DNA of 64,000 nucleotides from Rhizobium sp. ZPR4 (GTDB lineage: Bacteria > Pseudomonadota > Alphaproteobacteria > Rhizobiales > Rhizobiaceae): the NCBI RefSeq assembly GCF_040215725.1, contig NZ_CP157967.1:3132501-3196500 (forward strand), read 5' to 3'. Shown here one piece after another: positions 34,651 to 43,681 of the stretch; positions within the stretch are counted from its first letter, which is position 1, and every line of letters begins with the position of its first letter. The notes below the pieces were generated by a model. That model searched no databases. It saw only the letters and a program-made list of their open reading frames with translations, and was not told where the DNA came from. Both the position numbers and the translations under genes were made by a program.

Positions 34651-36054
34651 TTACTCGTCCTGCGCAATTTGGCCCATCAACGCAGCGATCTGCATCGCAT
34701 CGACACCGCGCTGGGCGAACTGCTCAACGAGACTGCGGACGAGCATTTCCACTGCATCGATGGATTGCAAAGAGGCCACCCCACTCCCCAACCTGCCGGC
34801 AAGCGCTGCAGCGATTTTTGCGCTGACGCGCTCTGCCGCTTGACGGGACGGGTCGGTCTGCACATGAGCGTAAATTGCAGTAGAACGCGGATTCTCATGT
34901 CCCAAGATCGCGCCGGTGAGCGCCAGCGCCTCACCCGTCGAGGTGGCGGTCGACCCCATCGTATGCCGGAGTGTGTGGGGCGTAACGCCGGGCAGCTCCG
35001 CCTTGGTGATCGCCTTGCTCCACATCGTCTTGATGCCCTGATAATGCCCGTCACCGCGTTCGGCTGGGAAGACGAAATCCGAGCCGTCGATCTTATCGAT
35101 ACTCTTGAGCAGGGCGACGGCAGCAGCTCCGAGCGGGCGCAGTGACTTGCCGGTCTTGCTGTCGCCAAGAATCAGCAGGCCCTCATCCGCATGAAACTCG
35201 GACCAGCGCAATCCGGCGATTTCATCGCGGCGGCAGCCGGTGAGCGCCCATAGGCGAGCGATGTTGACGGCTTTGGGGTTCACACCCTCGGCTTCGAGTT
35301 CATCCAGGGCAGCGCCCAGACGAGTGATTTCCTCAAGCGTTAGATAGCGCTCGCTCCGATTGTCGGTCTTGCGAACCGCCGCCGTTTCGCAAGGGTTGCG
35401 CTTCACGATCTCGCTGCGCTGTGCGAAGCTGAAAACGGCCGATAGGTCTCGCACCACCTTGCGGGCGGCGCCATCACCGCCGCGAACGATAATCCGCTTG
35501 CGCGGGCCAACCTTCTCGTCCTTGGCGGTCTTCCCGGCCGTCACATCGGCGACGAAGCGCTCGATGTCGCCTGGGTTGATCTCGGGCGCCCGGCGCGTCC
35601 CGAGCAGTGGAACGACATGATTACGGAGCCGCGCGAGCGTGTAAGCTTTGGTTTTGGGCTTCATCGGCTCGCCCTGACGCTTACCCCGCTGAATGACGCA
35701 CCCCTCTTTTTCGTAGAGGTCGACGAGCGCCGTCATGGTCATTTCGCGCCGCTTGGCCTGCAGCTCGCTTGCCGGATCGGCACCGGCGGCGACGCTGCCG
35801 AGCTTGATCTTGGCGATCTTACGAGCCTGATCAGGGGTGAGCGGTCCGAACCGGCCAATGACCAGCCAACGCTGCGTCGCTGAGCGGCCGCCGCCATTGG
35901 CGCGGTATTTGATCATAAAGGTCTTCACGCCGGAGGGCTCGACACGCAAGGCGAAGCCTGCCAGCTCGCTGTCCCAGAGATGGTAGCGCTTCGCCTGTTT
36001 CTCGGCGGCGTCGACGACCTTTTTGGTCAACGCCACACCTGCCCGCTTGACCAT
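34651..36054 (-). CDS. Tyrosine-type site-specific integrase (P4 integrase family)
   Basis: A 467-residue integrase that inserts and excises the island. It has an N-terminal DUF4102-like arm-binding domain (GVALTKKVVDAA, then LWDSELAGFALRVEPSG), a core-binding domain (about 105-215), and a catalytic domain with R275 (GCRRDEIAGLRW), K300 (SKTGK), H360-x-x-R363 (TPHTLRHTMGS), H386 (LGHEN) and nucleophile Y395 (STAIYAHV). All catalytic residues are present, so it may be active. It is transcribed leftward from a short region next to the tRNA-Gly fragment, the usual layout for P4-type islands. Confidence 0.95.
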   Translation of the reverse strand: MVKRAGVALTKKVVDAAEKQAKRYHLWDSELAGFALRVEPSGVKTFMIKYRANGGGRSATQRWLVIGRFGPLTPDQARKIAKIKLGSVAAGADPASELQAKRREMTMTALVDLYEKEGCVIQRGKRQGEPMKPKTKAYTLARLRNHVVPLLGTRRAPEINPGDIERFVADVTAGKTAKDEKVGPRKRIIVRGGDGAARKVVRDLSAVFSFAQRSEIVKRNPCETAAVRKTDNRSERYLTLEEITRLGAALDELEAEGVNPKAVNIARLWALTGCRRDEIAGLRWSEFHADEGLLILGDSKTGKSLRPLGAAAVALLKSIDKIDGSDFVFPAERGDGHYQGIKTMWSKAITKAELPGVTPHTLRHTMGSTATSTGEALALTGAILGHENPRSTAIYAHVQTDPSRQAAERVSAKIAAALAGRLGSGVASLQSIDAVEMLVRSLVEQFAQRGVDAMQIAALMGQIAQDE

Positions 36055-36081
36055 TTTGTTCGCCTCCGTCCACGCTTTCTG

Positions 36082-36100
36082 GATACCACCGAGATACCAC
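36082..36100. repeat. Paired 8-bp direct repeats upstream of the integrase
   Basis: GATACCAC - CGA - GATACCAC. Tandem short repeats between int and the attachment site may be arm-type integrase or excisionase sites. Confidence 0.3.
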
Positions 36101-36212
36101 GGAAAGCGGAAATTCTCGGACTACCCTAGCGTTGACACGGCGGCGCTGTCAATATAACACATTGATATTGTGATATTTTTCGTATTTTAGGATATCATGG
36201 CGTAAGGCATAT

Positions 36213-36263
36213 GTGACCTTGCCAAGGTTGGGGTCGAGGGTTCGAATCCCTTCGCCCGCTCCA
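36213..36263 (+). tRNA. 3' half of tRNA-Gly(GCC): island attachment site
   Basis: The sequence forms an anticodon arm with loop TTGCCAA (anticodon GCC at 36221-36223), a T-arm with loop TTCGAAT (36241-36247) and the acceptor 3' strand ending GCCCGCTCCA. The matching 5' acceptor strand and D-arm are absent upstream, where unrelated AT-rich DNA lies. This is the displaced 3' end left when the island reconstituted the tRNA at its other end, so the intact gene should lie left of the window. Confidence 0.8.
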
Positions 36264-36463
36264 GTTTTCCAGTCTTTCTCTGATATGAAGAAGCCACGGC
36301 TCAGGCTGAAGGCTGGTTTTTGGCCGAAAAGCCGGGTTTCTACACTTCTATTTCCCTTGCTTGCATCTATGCCGTGTCCAGCACGCCTGGGGTCTCAAAT
36401 CAGTCTCATTTGCCGTCCAGGTCTGCGCATCGGATAGACGGACGAAACGCGGTAGCCGCTCGC

Positions 36464-37114
36464 ATGAAAAGCATGAAGACAAAGATTTCCCTGCTGATTG
36501 CGATCCTGTCGCTTTTGCCCGTTCCCGCACTCGCCCATCCGCATATCTTCATCGATGCCAAGTTCGAGGTCGTCTCCGCGCCTGACGGCTCGATCAGCGA
36601 GTTGCGCAATGTCTGGAGCTTCGACGAGGTCTTCACCTCTTCCGTTCTCATGGATTTCGGCAAGGCCGGGGATCAGGCGCTGAGCGCGAGCGAGCTCAAG
36701 GCCGTGGGCAAGACGGTGAAGGATTCGCTGGCGCAATACGGTTACTACACGAACGTCACCAGCAACGGCAAAACAGTGCCGATGGCCAAGCCGGATGCGA
36801 TAGAGGCCGACTACAAGGATGGTTCGCTGACCCTGACCTTCTCGCTGAAGCCGGAACAGAAGACCTTCCTCAAGGGAACCACCATCTTCGGGATCTACGA
36901 CAAGACGCTCTATACGGCGGTCGATTTCGCCACCGACAACGATATGACCACGTCGGGACCGGCCTTCGGCCGCTGCAAGCGCAAGGTGGTCAGGCCCAAT
37001 CCCAAGGAAGTCATGGCGGAAAACCAGGCCGCGCTGACCAGCATGTTCTTCAGCGATCCCAAGGGCACGGACTATTCGCTGCTTGTGGCGACGCGGCTGG
37101 AAGTCCAGTGCTGA
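36464..37114 (+). CDS. DUF1007 family periplasmic protein
   Basis: A 216-residue exported protein of unknown biochemical role. Signal peptide: MKSMKTK followed by a hydrophobic run to ALA, cleavage before HPHIFIDA, the family's typical mature start with a His-x-His. In other bacteria DUF1007 proteins often neighbour nickel/cobalt exporters, hinting at metal handling; no such gene is adjacent here. Start ATG 36464 or 36473. The open frame extends upstream into the tRNA region but that part is not protein-like. It is the first chromosomal gene after the island border. Confidence 0.85.
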   Translation: MKSMKTKISLLIAILSLLPVPALAHPHIFIDAKFEVVSAPDGSISELRNVWSFDEVFTSSVLMDFGKAGDQALSASELKAVGKTVKDSLAQYGYYTNVTSNGKTVPMAKPDAIEADYKDGSLTLTFSLKPEQKTFLKGTTIFGIYDKTLYTAVDFATDNDMTTSGPAFGRCKRKVVRPNPKEVMAENQAALTSMFFSDPKGTDYSLLVATRLEVQC

Positions 37115-37138
37115 TACCAGGCCCGGAAAGAGCGCCCC

Positions 37139-37885
37139 TCATTTGAAAGGCGGAGCATCGTCTCGCGCCGATCGCTCGCCATTTGGGACAAGCGATATAT
37201 AGCGGCGGGCGATGATCCAGCAGGCGAGCGCCCAGGTCGCGCCGGCGCACCAGCCACCGAGAACGTCGGTGGGGTAGTGGACACCCAGATAGATCCGGCT
37301 CGCGCCGATCATCAATGTCAAAAGGATGCCGGCCGCGACGGTGAAAACGCGCGTCGAACGATAGGTTCGCGTGCCTGAGATCAGCGCGGCAAGGGTCAGA
37401 TAGGTCACGGCCGACACCATCGCATGGCCGCTCGGAAAGCTCAGATCGTGGACCTCGACCAGATGCGGCACGATATCCGGCCGCGGCCGCGCAACGCCGA
37501 CCTTCAGGGCCGCGCTCAGCGCCCAGCCGCCGAGCACCGAAGCAAGGATGAACAAGGCGATGGCACGCTTCCGGTCGAGCAGCAGATAGATCGTCACCAG
37601 CGTCGTCATCAGCGCGAGCACCGTCGTCCCGCCGAGGCTTGTGACGTCCTTGACGGCATGGGTCAGCCAACCCGGCCCGATCGGAACAGAAAGATTGCCG
37701 GGCTGGCGAAGCGCCAGCAGGATCGCCTCGTCGAAACCCTTCGTACTGCCTTCGAGGACTTCTCCCGTCAGGTAGATGAACAGAAGAATTCCGCCCGAAA
37801 GCGCGGCGAACATCACAAGCAGCAAGGGCTCGTAGCGGTTCAACCATCCAGGGATACCCGATATGCCTAACGGCCGATCCTTCAT
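37139..37885 (-). CDS. PAP2-superfamily membrane phosphatase
   Basis: A 248-residue integral membrane phosphatase of the PAP2 (lipid phosphatase) type. It has about six hydrophobic helices, and the three phosphatase motifs are K-VGVAR-PRPD, FPSGHAM and SRIYLGVHYPTD, the last two carrying the catalytic histidines. Substrates in the family include phosphatidic acid, undecaprenyl pyrophosphate and lipid A phosphates; none can be chosen here. Monocistronic, convergent with the DUF1007 gene over 24 bp. Confidence 0.9.
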   Translation of the reverse strand: MKDRPLGISGIPGWLNRYEPLLLVMFAALSGGILLFIYLTGEVLEGSTKGFDEAILLALRQPGNLSVPIGPGWLTHAVKDVTSLGGTTVLALMTTLVTIYLLLDRKRAIALFILASVLGGWALSAALKVGVARPRPDIVPHLVEVHDLSFPSGHAMVSAVTYLTLAALISGTRTYRSTRVFTVAAGILLTLMIGASRIYLGVHYPTDVLGGWCAGATWALACWIIARRYISLVPNGERSARDDAPPFK

Positions 37886-38308
37886 GCGCTAATACCTGCC
37901 CTTGCCTGTTCTTACGTCGCTTCGTCCACGATCGAAGCCCGATACCGGACAAAGCCTATCTAGGAATAGAACTCGCAGGTTCCAACCGATGAAAGCCGGG
38001 ACGATATGTTAAGTGGCACGTGCGCTTCAGGTTCGTGACATAAAATGTCTCTATCGTAACGGGAATTTATGGCAGTCGCTGCGGTAGCCACGACGGTATG
38101 TGGCTGGCTTTACTTTCTGCCGAGGGGTGGTTCATGGGGCGTTAGCAATGAATGGAAGGCGAGCCGCGCCTTTGTTTCCACAAGCAATGCAGAAGCGTTC
38201 AGGCCACAGGCTAGACGCCGTGTTTGCTTTCAAACTTTCCGCTATTTTCCAAGCCGCGAGCTGTGCTAGTAGTGCTGCAGGGGCGATCAGGCATCAGGTG
38301 TTGTCAGA
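37886..38308. other. 423-bp intergenic region between divergent genes
   Basis: No gene recognised. It should contain the promoters of the PAP2 gene (leftward) and the MipA gene (rightward). I see no strong operator-like palindrome. Confidence 0.4.
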
Positions 38309-39160
38309 GTGTTAAATGTTGGGACATCTTTCTCCGCCCGGCTGTCTGCGTTGGCCGGAACGGGGCTGCTGGCAGCGTCTATAGTCGGCATGTTTCCCGC
38401 CTCTTCCAGAGCGGACGATACCCCTGCTAAATCCTCATCCAGTACTTGGGTCGTGACGCTTGGGGCAACCGTGGAATACGGACCGAGCTATGAGGGATCG
38501 AAGCACTATACCTTCGGCGCCCTGCCCTCCTTCGACGTCCACCGCCTCGGCGAGGCCACGGAATACAGCGCTCCGGACGACAATTTCGACTTTCAGCTTT
38601 TCGATCTCGGAGGCCTCGAAATCGGCCCTGTGGTCGGCTTGAGGGATGACCGCTTCGATCTCAATGATCTGCATCTGCAAAGTCAGCGCAGAGTGCGCTG
38701 GAATTTCGACGCGGGCGGCTTCGCCCAATATTGGCTGATGGAAAATCGGCTGCGGTTCCGCACGGAAATACGCCAGTCGCTTTGGGGTGGCGATGGTCTG
38801 GTCGGTGATTTCGCTCTCGACTGGTTCCAGCCGCTCGGAGACAAATGGCTTCTGTCTGCCGGCCCTCGCCTGTCGATGGCAAATTCAGTGTATATGCGCA
38901 CCAACTTTGGCATCTCGGAGAATGAAGCTGCGAGACATGGCCATATCAATGCCTTCGATGCCGGCGCCGGCGTAAAGTCGGTCGGCTTCACCGTGGCTGC
39001 GACCTACACGATCTCCCCGGAATGGAGCGTACAGGTCTATGAGAAATATAACCGCCTGGTAGGCGATGCCGCCGACAGCCCGATCACCTCGCGCTTCGGC
39101 TCACCCGACCAGAACATCATTGGCTTCACGCTGAACAGAACCTTCAACATCAACTTTTGA
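38309..39160 (+). CDS. MipA/OmpV family outer-membrane protein
   Basis: A 283-residue beta-barrel precursor. The hydrophobic signal region lies at about 13-30 with cleavage near SSRADD. The mature start WVVTLGATVEYGPSYEGSKHYTFGALP is the MipA/OmpV signature, and the chain ends in phenylalanine (RTFNINF) as outer-membrane barrels do. MipA proteins scaffold murein enzymes or act as porins. Start is GTG 38309. Its last 60 bp overlap the 3' end of the CFA-synthase gene on the opposite strand. Confidence 0.88.
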   Translation: MLNVGTSFSARLSALAGTGLLAASIVGMFPASSRADDTPAKSSSSTWVVTLGATVEYGPSYEGSKHYTFGALPSFDVHRLGEATEYSAPDDNFDFQLFDLGGLEIGPVVGLRDDRFDLNDLHLQSQRRVRWNFDAGGFAQYWLMENRLRFRTEIRQSLWGGDGLVGDFALDWFQPLGDKWLLSAGPRLSMANSVYMRTNFGISENEAARHGHINAFDAGAGVKSVGFTVAATYTISPEWSVQVYEKYNRLVGDAADSPITSRFGSPDQNIIGFTLNRTFNINF

Positions 39161-40441
39161 GGCGCTCTTCGCCTCATTCTCGGCGATGTAGTTGCGCGTC
39201 AGCGGGATGATGTCGTTGCGCTTGGCGATCTGGATCTGGAAAACGACGAGATCCTCGTAGCGGAAAGCGGCCTCCGCCGTCGAAAGATAATATTCCCACA
39301 TCCGGCAGAAACGCTCGTCGTAAAGCTTGGCGGCATCGTCCCAGCGCGCCATGAAGCGCTCCCGCCACGCCTCGAGCGTCTTGGCATAATGCAGCCGCAG
39401 CACTTCGACATCGGTGATGGCAAGTCCCGCCGCCTCGATCTCAGGCACGATTTCGGAGAGTGCCGGAATATAACCGCCCGGAAAGATGTATTTGTCGAGC
39501 CACGGCGTGGTGAAGCCGGGGGTCGCCGAGCAGCCGATGGTGTGCAGCACCATGATGCCGTCATCCTCGAGCAGCTCCGCACACTTGCGGAAAAAGGTGC
39601 GATAGGATGCCAGTCCGACATGCTCGAACATGCCGACAGAGACGATCCTGTCGAAGCGGCCGGTCAGGCTGCGGTAGTCCCTCAGTGCGAACTGAACCTC
39701 GGCCGGCGTTCCCCCGGCCATGTCCGTGACGCGCTTCGAAGCATATTCATGCTGCTCCTCGGAGAGAGTGACGCCGAGCACATAGCCGCCCGGTGCCTGC
39801 TCCGCCACATGCAGCGCCAAACCGCCCCAGCCGCAGCCGATGTCGAGAATGCTGTTGTTCGGCCCGATCAGCAGTTTGGCGGCGAGATGGCGTTTCTTGG
39901 CAAGCTGTGCGTCATCGAGCGATTGGTCCGCATGCTCGAAATAGGCGCAGGAATATTGCCGGTCCGGGTCGAGGAAGAGCTCGTAGAGCCGGCCATCGAG
40001 GTCGTAGTGATGCGCGACATTGGCCTTAGAGCGCCCAGGCAGATTGCGGTGGCGGAAAATCCGCAGCTTCGTCCTGAGGTGATCGATGATGCGGGCAATA
40101 AGGGGATGCGTGGTGTTCTGCCCCTCCCTCAGCATCATCGCCACGAAGTCGTAGAGTGTGCCCTGCTCGACGATGAAGCGGCCATCCATGAAGAGTTCGC
40201 CAAGCCGCTTGTCGGCATCGATGAGGAGCGCCCATTCGGCGCGGTCGTCGGTGAAGCGAACATGAACCGGCTCACCGGTGCCATCGCCGAAGGTCAGCAC
40301 GCGGCCGCTTGCCGTCGTCACGCTCAACGCGCCGCGCGTCACGATGGAAGAGAGTGCCCGCTTCACGCACCAGTCGACAAGGCTGGAGAAAATGGCGGGG
40401 GTTTTGCCCTTTGGGCGGTTGTCAGCTTGCATGTTGGGCAT
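39101..40441 (-). CDS. Cyclopropane-fatty-acyl-phospholipid synthase family methyltransferase
   Basis: A 446-residue SAM-dependent enzyme that methylenates unsaturated acyl chains of membrane phospholipids. The SAM loop is LDIGCGWGGLALHVAE (about 199-214); other family marks are NVAHHYDL, DRQYSCAYFE and the substrate-site region GMFEHVG followed by FFRKC. It is the last gene of a nine-gene overlapping operon and begins at ATG 40441 overlapping the SMR stop (TGATG). In that context it may act on the desaturase product or be a divergent methyltransferase acting on the operon's own lipid. Confidence 0.9.
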   Translation of the reverse strand: MPNMQADNRPKGKTPAIFSSLVDWCVKRALSSIVTRGALSVTTASGRVLTFGDGTGEPVHVRFTDDRAEWALLIDADKRLGELFMDGRFIVEQGTLYDFVAMMLREGQNTTHPLIARIIDHLRTKLRIFRHRNLPGRSKANVAHHYDLDGRLYELFLDPDRQYSCAYFEHADQSLDDAQLAKKRHLAAKLLIGPNNSILDIGCGWGGLALHVAEQAPGGYVLGVTLSEEQHEYASKRVTDMAGGTPAEVQFALRDYRSLTGRFDRIVSVGMFEHVGLASYRTFFRKCAELLEDDGIMVLHTIGCSATPGFTTPWLDKYIFPGGYIPALSEIVPEIEAAGLAITDVEVLRLHYAKTLEAWRERFMARWDDAAKLYDERFCRMWEYYLSTAEAAFRYEDLVVFQIQIAKRNDIIPLTRNYIAENEAKSASKVDVEGSVQREANDVLVG

Positions 40442-40878
40442 CACCTATCCTTGCCGGTCCCCGTACGCAGTTCCTCCTGCTTCGGCTCCAATTCCAATTC
40501 CTCATGGTGCGCTTTCGTCTCGACACCCGCGCCTGCAATCAACCAGACGCCCGTCAGGATCAAGCCGCTGCCGACCATCTGCAGGGCGACGACCCGCTCG
40601 CCGAAGACGAACCAGCCGGTCGCGACGATCAGCACATAGCTGATGCCCGTAAGCGGAAAGGCACGGCTGAGATCGAGCTCGGCCAGCACATTCATCCAGA
40701 TGAAGAAGCCGACGATCTCGACGGCGATCGCCATCAATATCCATGGAGAGGAAAGGGCCTGCCACAGCCAGACCTGCATGCCCGCATCGTGCAAGTGCCC
40801 GGCACCAAGCTTGATAAGGACTTGGTACAGGGTGCTCAACACGGGCACGGCGAGCCAGAAAAAACGTATACTAGGCAT
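40441..40878 (-). CDS. SMR/EamA-like small membrane protein (first of two)
   Basis: A 145-residue protein with four hydrophobic helices (about 5-25, 45-62, 75-92 and 98-117) followed by a charged tail rich in glutamate. This matches half-size EamA/small-multidrug-resistance proteins, which work as dimers or pairs. The operon contains a second such gene at 43678-44031, and two SMR-like subunits often form a heterodimeric flippase, as in ArnE/ArnF for lipid-linked aminosugar. The ATG overlaps the GNAT stop (ATGA). Flipping of a lipid made by the operon is inference. Confidence 0.8.
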   Translation of the reverse strand: MPSIRFFWLAVPVLSTLYQVLIKLGAGHLHDAGMQVWLWQALSSPWILMAIAVEIVGFFIWMNVLAELDLSRAFPLTGISYVLIVATGWFVFGERVVALQMVGSGLILTGVWLIAGAGVETKAHHEELELEPKQEELRTGTGKDR

Positions 40879-42026
40879 TACGCATCCGCCTCGTCTGTCG
40901 AGAACAGCGGCGATACCAGTCGCAGCACACTCTGAAGCAAAGGATTGCGATGGTGGAAATACATCGCATTGGCGGTCAGCTTGCTGCCGAGCCGCAGCTT
41001 GTTTTCATAATGGGCCTGCCCGCTCTGATAACGGCTGAGGCCGTTCTCCAGGCAATAGCGCAGGTTGGTAAACCAGCTGATGAAATAGAGATTGTAGGGT
41101 CGACCCTTTTCCCCATCCATGCAGAAGAACTTGTCGATGGCCACGCGCCCGTCATGCACGATCAGATTGGCAGCAAGCAGCTTGTCCCCGACGAAATAGA
41201 AGGCGCAGAAGGAGCGGCCGGGCATATGGCCGAGAATGCCCTGGAAATAGGCTGGCGTCAGTTCCTCGAACTGCAATTCGCTGCGGTTGCGCGTGTCGTG
41301 ATAGAGCGCCATCACCTCGGGCAGGAATTCGCCGAAATCCGTCCGCATCTCGACCCTGACCTGGTCGAAGGATTTCATCTTGCGGCGCATGTCCTTGCGA
41401 GTACCGGCCGAAAGCCTGGCAAGATACTCATCGATCGTCTTGAAATCGATGTCGAGCCAGGCCGTCGGAAGGCCGCCGATCGAGGCATAGCCGCGCGCAC
41501 CAAGCAGATCGCCGAACTCCGCCGAAGCCTGCTCCGGAATATCCTTGAGACCGATCAGCGCACAACGCTCCGTCGCAGCGACCTGCTCGAAGAAGGACAG
41601 CATCTCCGTCAGCAGTACGCGACGACGCTCGCGCGAGATGTCGGGATGAAAACCGATGGCGCCCGTTTCCGTGCAGGGCGATCCGAGGCATGCAAGGCGC
41701 AGCTTCAGGAAACCGGGAAAGCGGCGCTGGATGCTGCGCACGAACCGGCGCAGGAACCCCTCATCCAGCGTCGTATCGAGAGCGTAGAGGCAGAGAAAGG
41801 CCGGCATGGCGGCGCTCACACGCCCACCTTCCGTAAGGGTGATATAGCGCCATTCGAACCCTTCGAGGCCAGCTTCCTCGATCGCTAGCAGGCAATCATA
41901 GTCTTCGACATCATTCGGAAAGCACGCATTCCATGCGTCGCGGCCGATGGCGCGAATGCTGAAGTGAACTTCGGCCACCGGATCATCGATCGACTGCGGC
42001 ACGATTTTAAGCAGCGGCTGCGACAT
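40878..42026 (-). CDS. GNAT/FemAB-like N-acyltransferase (Acetyltransf_6 type)
   Basis: A 382-residue protein. The C-terminal half is a GNAT fold (CAFYFVGDKLLAANLIVHDGRVAIDKFFCMDGEKG), with a lysine/arginine-rich stretch before it (GTRKDMRRKMKSF), as in the large GNAT proteins that transfer acyl or aminoacyl groups in lipid or cell-wall synthesis. The start at ATG 42026 is preferred over 42086; it overlaps the hydrolase gene by 20 bp. Within an operon that also has an aminotransferase and a desaturase, N-acylation of an amine with a fatty chain is the natural hypothesis. Confidence 0.78.
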   Translation of the reverse strand: MSQPLLKIVPQSIDDPVAEVHFSIRAIGRDAWNACFPNDVEDYDCLLAIEEAGLEGFEWRYITLTEGGRVSAAMPAFLCLYALDTTLDEGFLRRFVRSIQRRFPGFLKLRLACLGSPCTETGAIGFHPDISRERRRVLLTEMLSFFEQVAATERCALIGLKDIPEQASAEFGDLLGARGYASIGGLPTAWLDIDFKTIDEYLARLSAGTRKDMRRKMKSFDQVRVEMRTDFGEFLPEVMALYHDTRNRSELQFEELTPAYFQGILGHMPGRSFCAFYFVGDKLLAANLIVHDGRVAIDKFFCMDGEKGRPYNLYFISWFTNLRYCLENGLSRYQSGQAHYENKLRLGSKLTANAMYFHHRNPLLQSVLRLVSPLFSTDEADA

Positions 42027-42819
42027 GACGCGCCTCGAAGAAGTCGGCCGTGAAATCGGCCACTTGCCGATGCTGCCGGTCGACATGGATCATGTGATAG
42101 CTGTCCGTGATCCATTTCAGCTCATGCGGAGCACCGATATGCTCGGAAATATAGCGGGCATGCTTCGGGCTGGCGAGATCGTCGTCCTCGGCATGCAGGA
42201 TCAGCGTCGGCGTCTGCATCTGCGGCAGCATGTTCCGAAGCGTCTTGCCCAGCCGATGCATCTCGACCAGACCCTTGCCGGGGAATTTTTCCAGAACCCC
42301 TTCGCTCGCCATGCCTTCGATCAGCCGGCGCATGCGCTCGTCCTTGATCCCGAGCGAGGTCGTCTCGCTGAAGCTCAGCCGATCAAGGAACGGAACGCGC
42401 GACAGCCAGCCGATCTGCGAGGCCAGCAGCGGATAGTAGAAGGGAACGTCCCAGCCGTCATAGCTGAAGCAGGGGGAGTAGATTGCGACGGCACTGATGG
42501 TCTTCTGCTGTTCGGCAGCCAGCATGGCGAGCTTGCCGCCGACGCAGATACCGGCGGCGAAGACCTCCTGCGTTCTGGATGCCAGCAGCTCCGATGCCTC
42601 GACGACCGAGGCGAGCCAGTCTTCCCAGCGGGTCTGGCGCAAGGTCTTCGCATCGACGCCGTGGCCGGCCAGCAGCGGCGCATAGACGCTATAGCCCTTA
42701 CGGTTCAAGTGCCGAGCCACCAGCTTCATTTCGGCGGGCGCGCCCGTGAGGCCGTGGACCAGAAGGACGCCTTTGCCATTTGAGCCCTCCATGAAGAAGC
42801 TCAATTCATCAGCTTTCAT
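42007..42819 (-). CDS. Alpha/beta hydrolase with cysteine at the nucleophile position
   Basis: A 270-residue alpha/beta hydrolase resembling carboxylesterase/monoacylglycerol-lipase proteins: oxyanion LLVHGLTG (about 19-26), acid in LILHAEDDDLASP, histidine in DSYHMIHVD. The nucleophile elbow reads G-I-C-V-G-G with Cys 92 (codon TGC) where most relatives have serine. Cysteine nucleophiles are known in dienelactone hydrolases and favour transfer over hydrolysis in some thioesterases, so an acyltransferase role is possible. ATG 42819 lies inside the end of the desaturase gene. Confidence 0.85.
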   Translation of the reverse strand: MKADELSFFMEGSNGKGVLLVHGLTGAPAEMKLVARHLNRKGYSVYAPLLAGHGVDAKTLRQTRWEDWLASVVEASELLASRTQEVFAAGICVGGKLAMLAAEQQKTISAVAIYSPCFSYDGWDVPFYYPLLASQIGWLSRVPFLDRLSFSETTSLGIKDERMRRLIEGMASEGVLEKFPGKGLVEMHRLGKTLRNMLPQMQTPTLILHAEDDDLASPKHARYISEHIGAPHELKWITDSYHMIHVDRQHRQVADFTADFFEARHVAAAA

Positions 42820-43681
42820 GAGATAGCTCCGACTGCCGGTTTTCCTTGGCCATGAAGCCAAGCGCATGGCAGGTGCTGATCACATGCGTGCCGTTCTTTT
42901 CCTGCTCTTCCTTGATCTGATCATGCAGCGCCGGAAGCTTCGTCCAGTGGGTGCGCGGACGATAGTGATGCTCGGCGTGATAACCGTTGCCGAACCACAG
43001 CCAGTTATAGAAAGGCTGATGGCTGGAAACACCCCAGGCAATCGGCTCGTCCGGATCACCGTTCAGGTGCTCGTAATAGCCGTTCAGCGAAGACAGGCAA
43101 TTGCCGATATAGTAGAACGGCACGAAGAACAGCACCGCCTTCCAGTCGTAGATCAGCGCGATCGCGGCAAGCCCCAGGAAGAAATAGAGCTCGAACCGTC
43201 CCCAGGCGGCATCGAACGGGCGGTTGCGGGCGATGGCCTTGTGAATATCACCGAGGCTGTCACGGAAGAAGCTCAGGAACGTATAGGACCAGACGTTTTC
43301 CGGTTGGCCGTCACGGCCGTAGCGATAGATCGACAGCATGTCGATCGTCTCGCCCTTTTCGTTCGGACGGTCGCTATTGCCGGAATGATGGCGCATGTGC
43401 ACCCAGTGATAATAGGTCTGCGAAAAACCGATCGCGACCGATTCCAGCAGGCTGAAGCCGTAGTTCATCCAGCGCGGCTTGAAATAGGGTGTGTGGATGA
43501 AATTGTGCGATATGCTGTTGATGTTCCAGGAGATCGAAACGGCATAGAGGCAGCCGAGAACGGCCGAGAGCCAAAGCGGCCGGCTTTCGAAGCCGACGAT
43601 CAGATAGACGTCGAAGGCGAGATGGGCGACGGCGGCAAGAACTGGTGCTAGGTCCCATCGGGTGTGCGCAAAGATTTTCAT
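42809..43681 (-). CDS. Membrane fatty-acid desaturase
   Basis: A 290-residue integral-membrane di-iron enzyme. The three histidine boxes are H59-NFI-H63, H95-MR-HH (95-99) and H235-AE-HH (235-239), with hydrophobic helices between them. It introduces a double bond or a hydroxyl into an acyl chain or related lipid. The ATG at 43681 overlaps the preceding SMR stop by 4 bp. A downstream cyclopropane synthase could act on the double bond it makes. Confidence 0.9.
   Translation of the reverse strand: MKIFAHTRWDLAPVLAAVAHLAFDVYLIVGFESRPLWLSAVLGCLYAVSISWNINSISHNFIHTPYFKPRWMNYGFSLLESVAIGFSQTYYHWVHMRHHSGNSDRPNEKGETIDMLSIYRYGRDGQPENVWSYTFLSFFRDSLGDIHKAIARNRPFDAAWGRFELYFFLGLAAIALIYDWKAVLFFVPFYYIGNCLSSLNGYYEHLNGDPDEPIAWGVSSHQPFYNWLWFGNGYHAEHHYRPRTHWTKLPALHDQIKEEQEKNGTHVISTCHALGFMAKENRQSELSHES

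Noticed and set aside
39389..40639. Long plus-strand open frames opposite the nine-gene operon (also 45091-46554 and 57516-58874)
   Set aside because: These are shadows of high-GC genes on the minus strand with arginine/histidine-rich, family-less translations.
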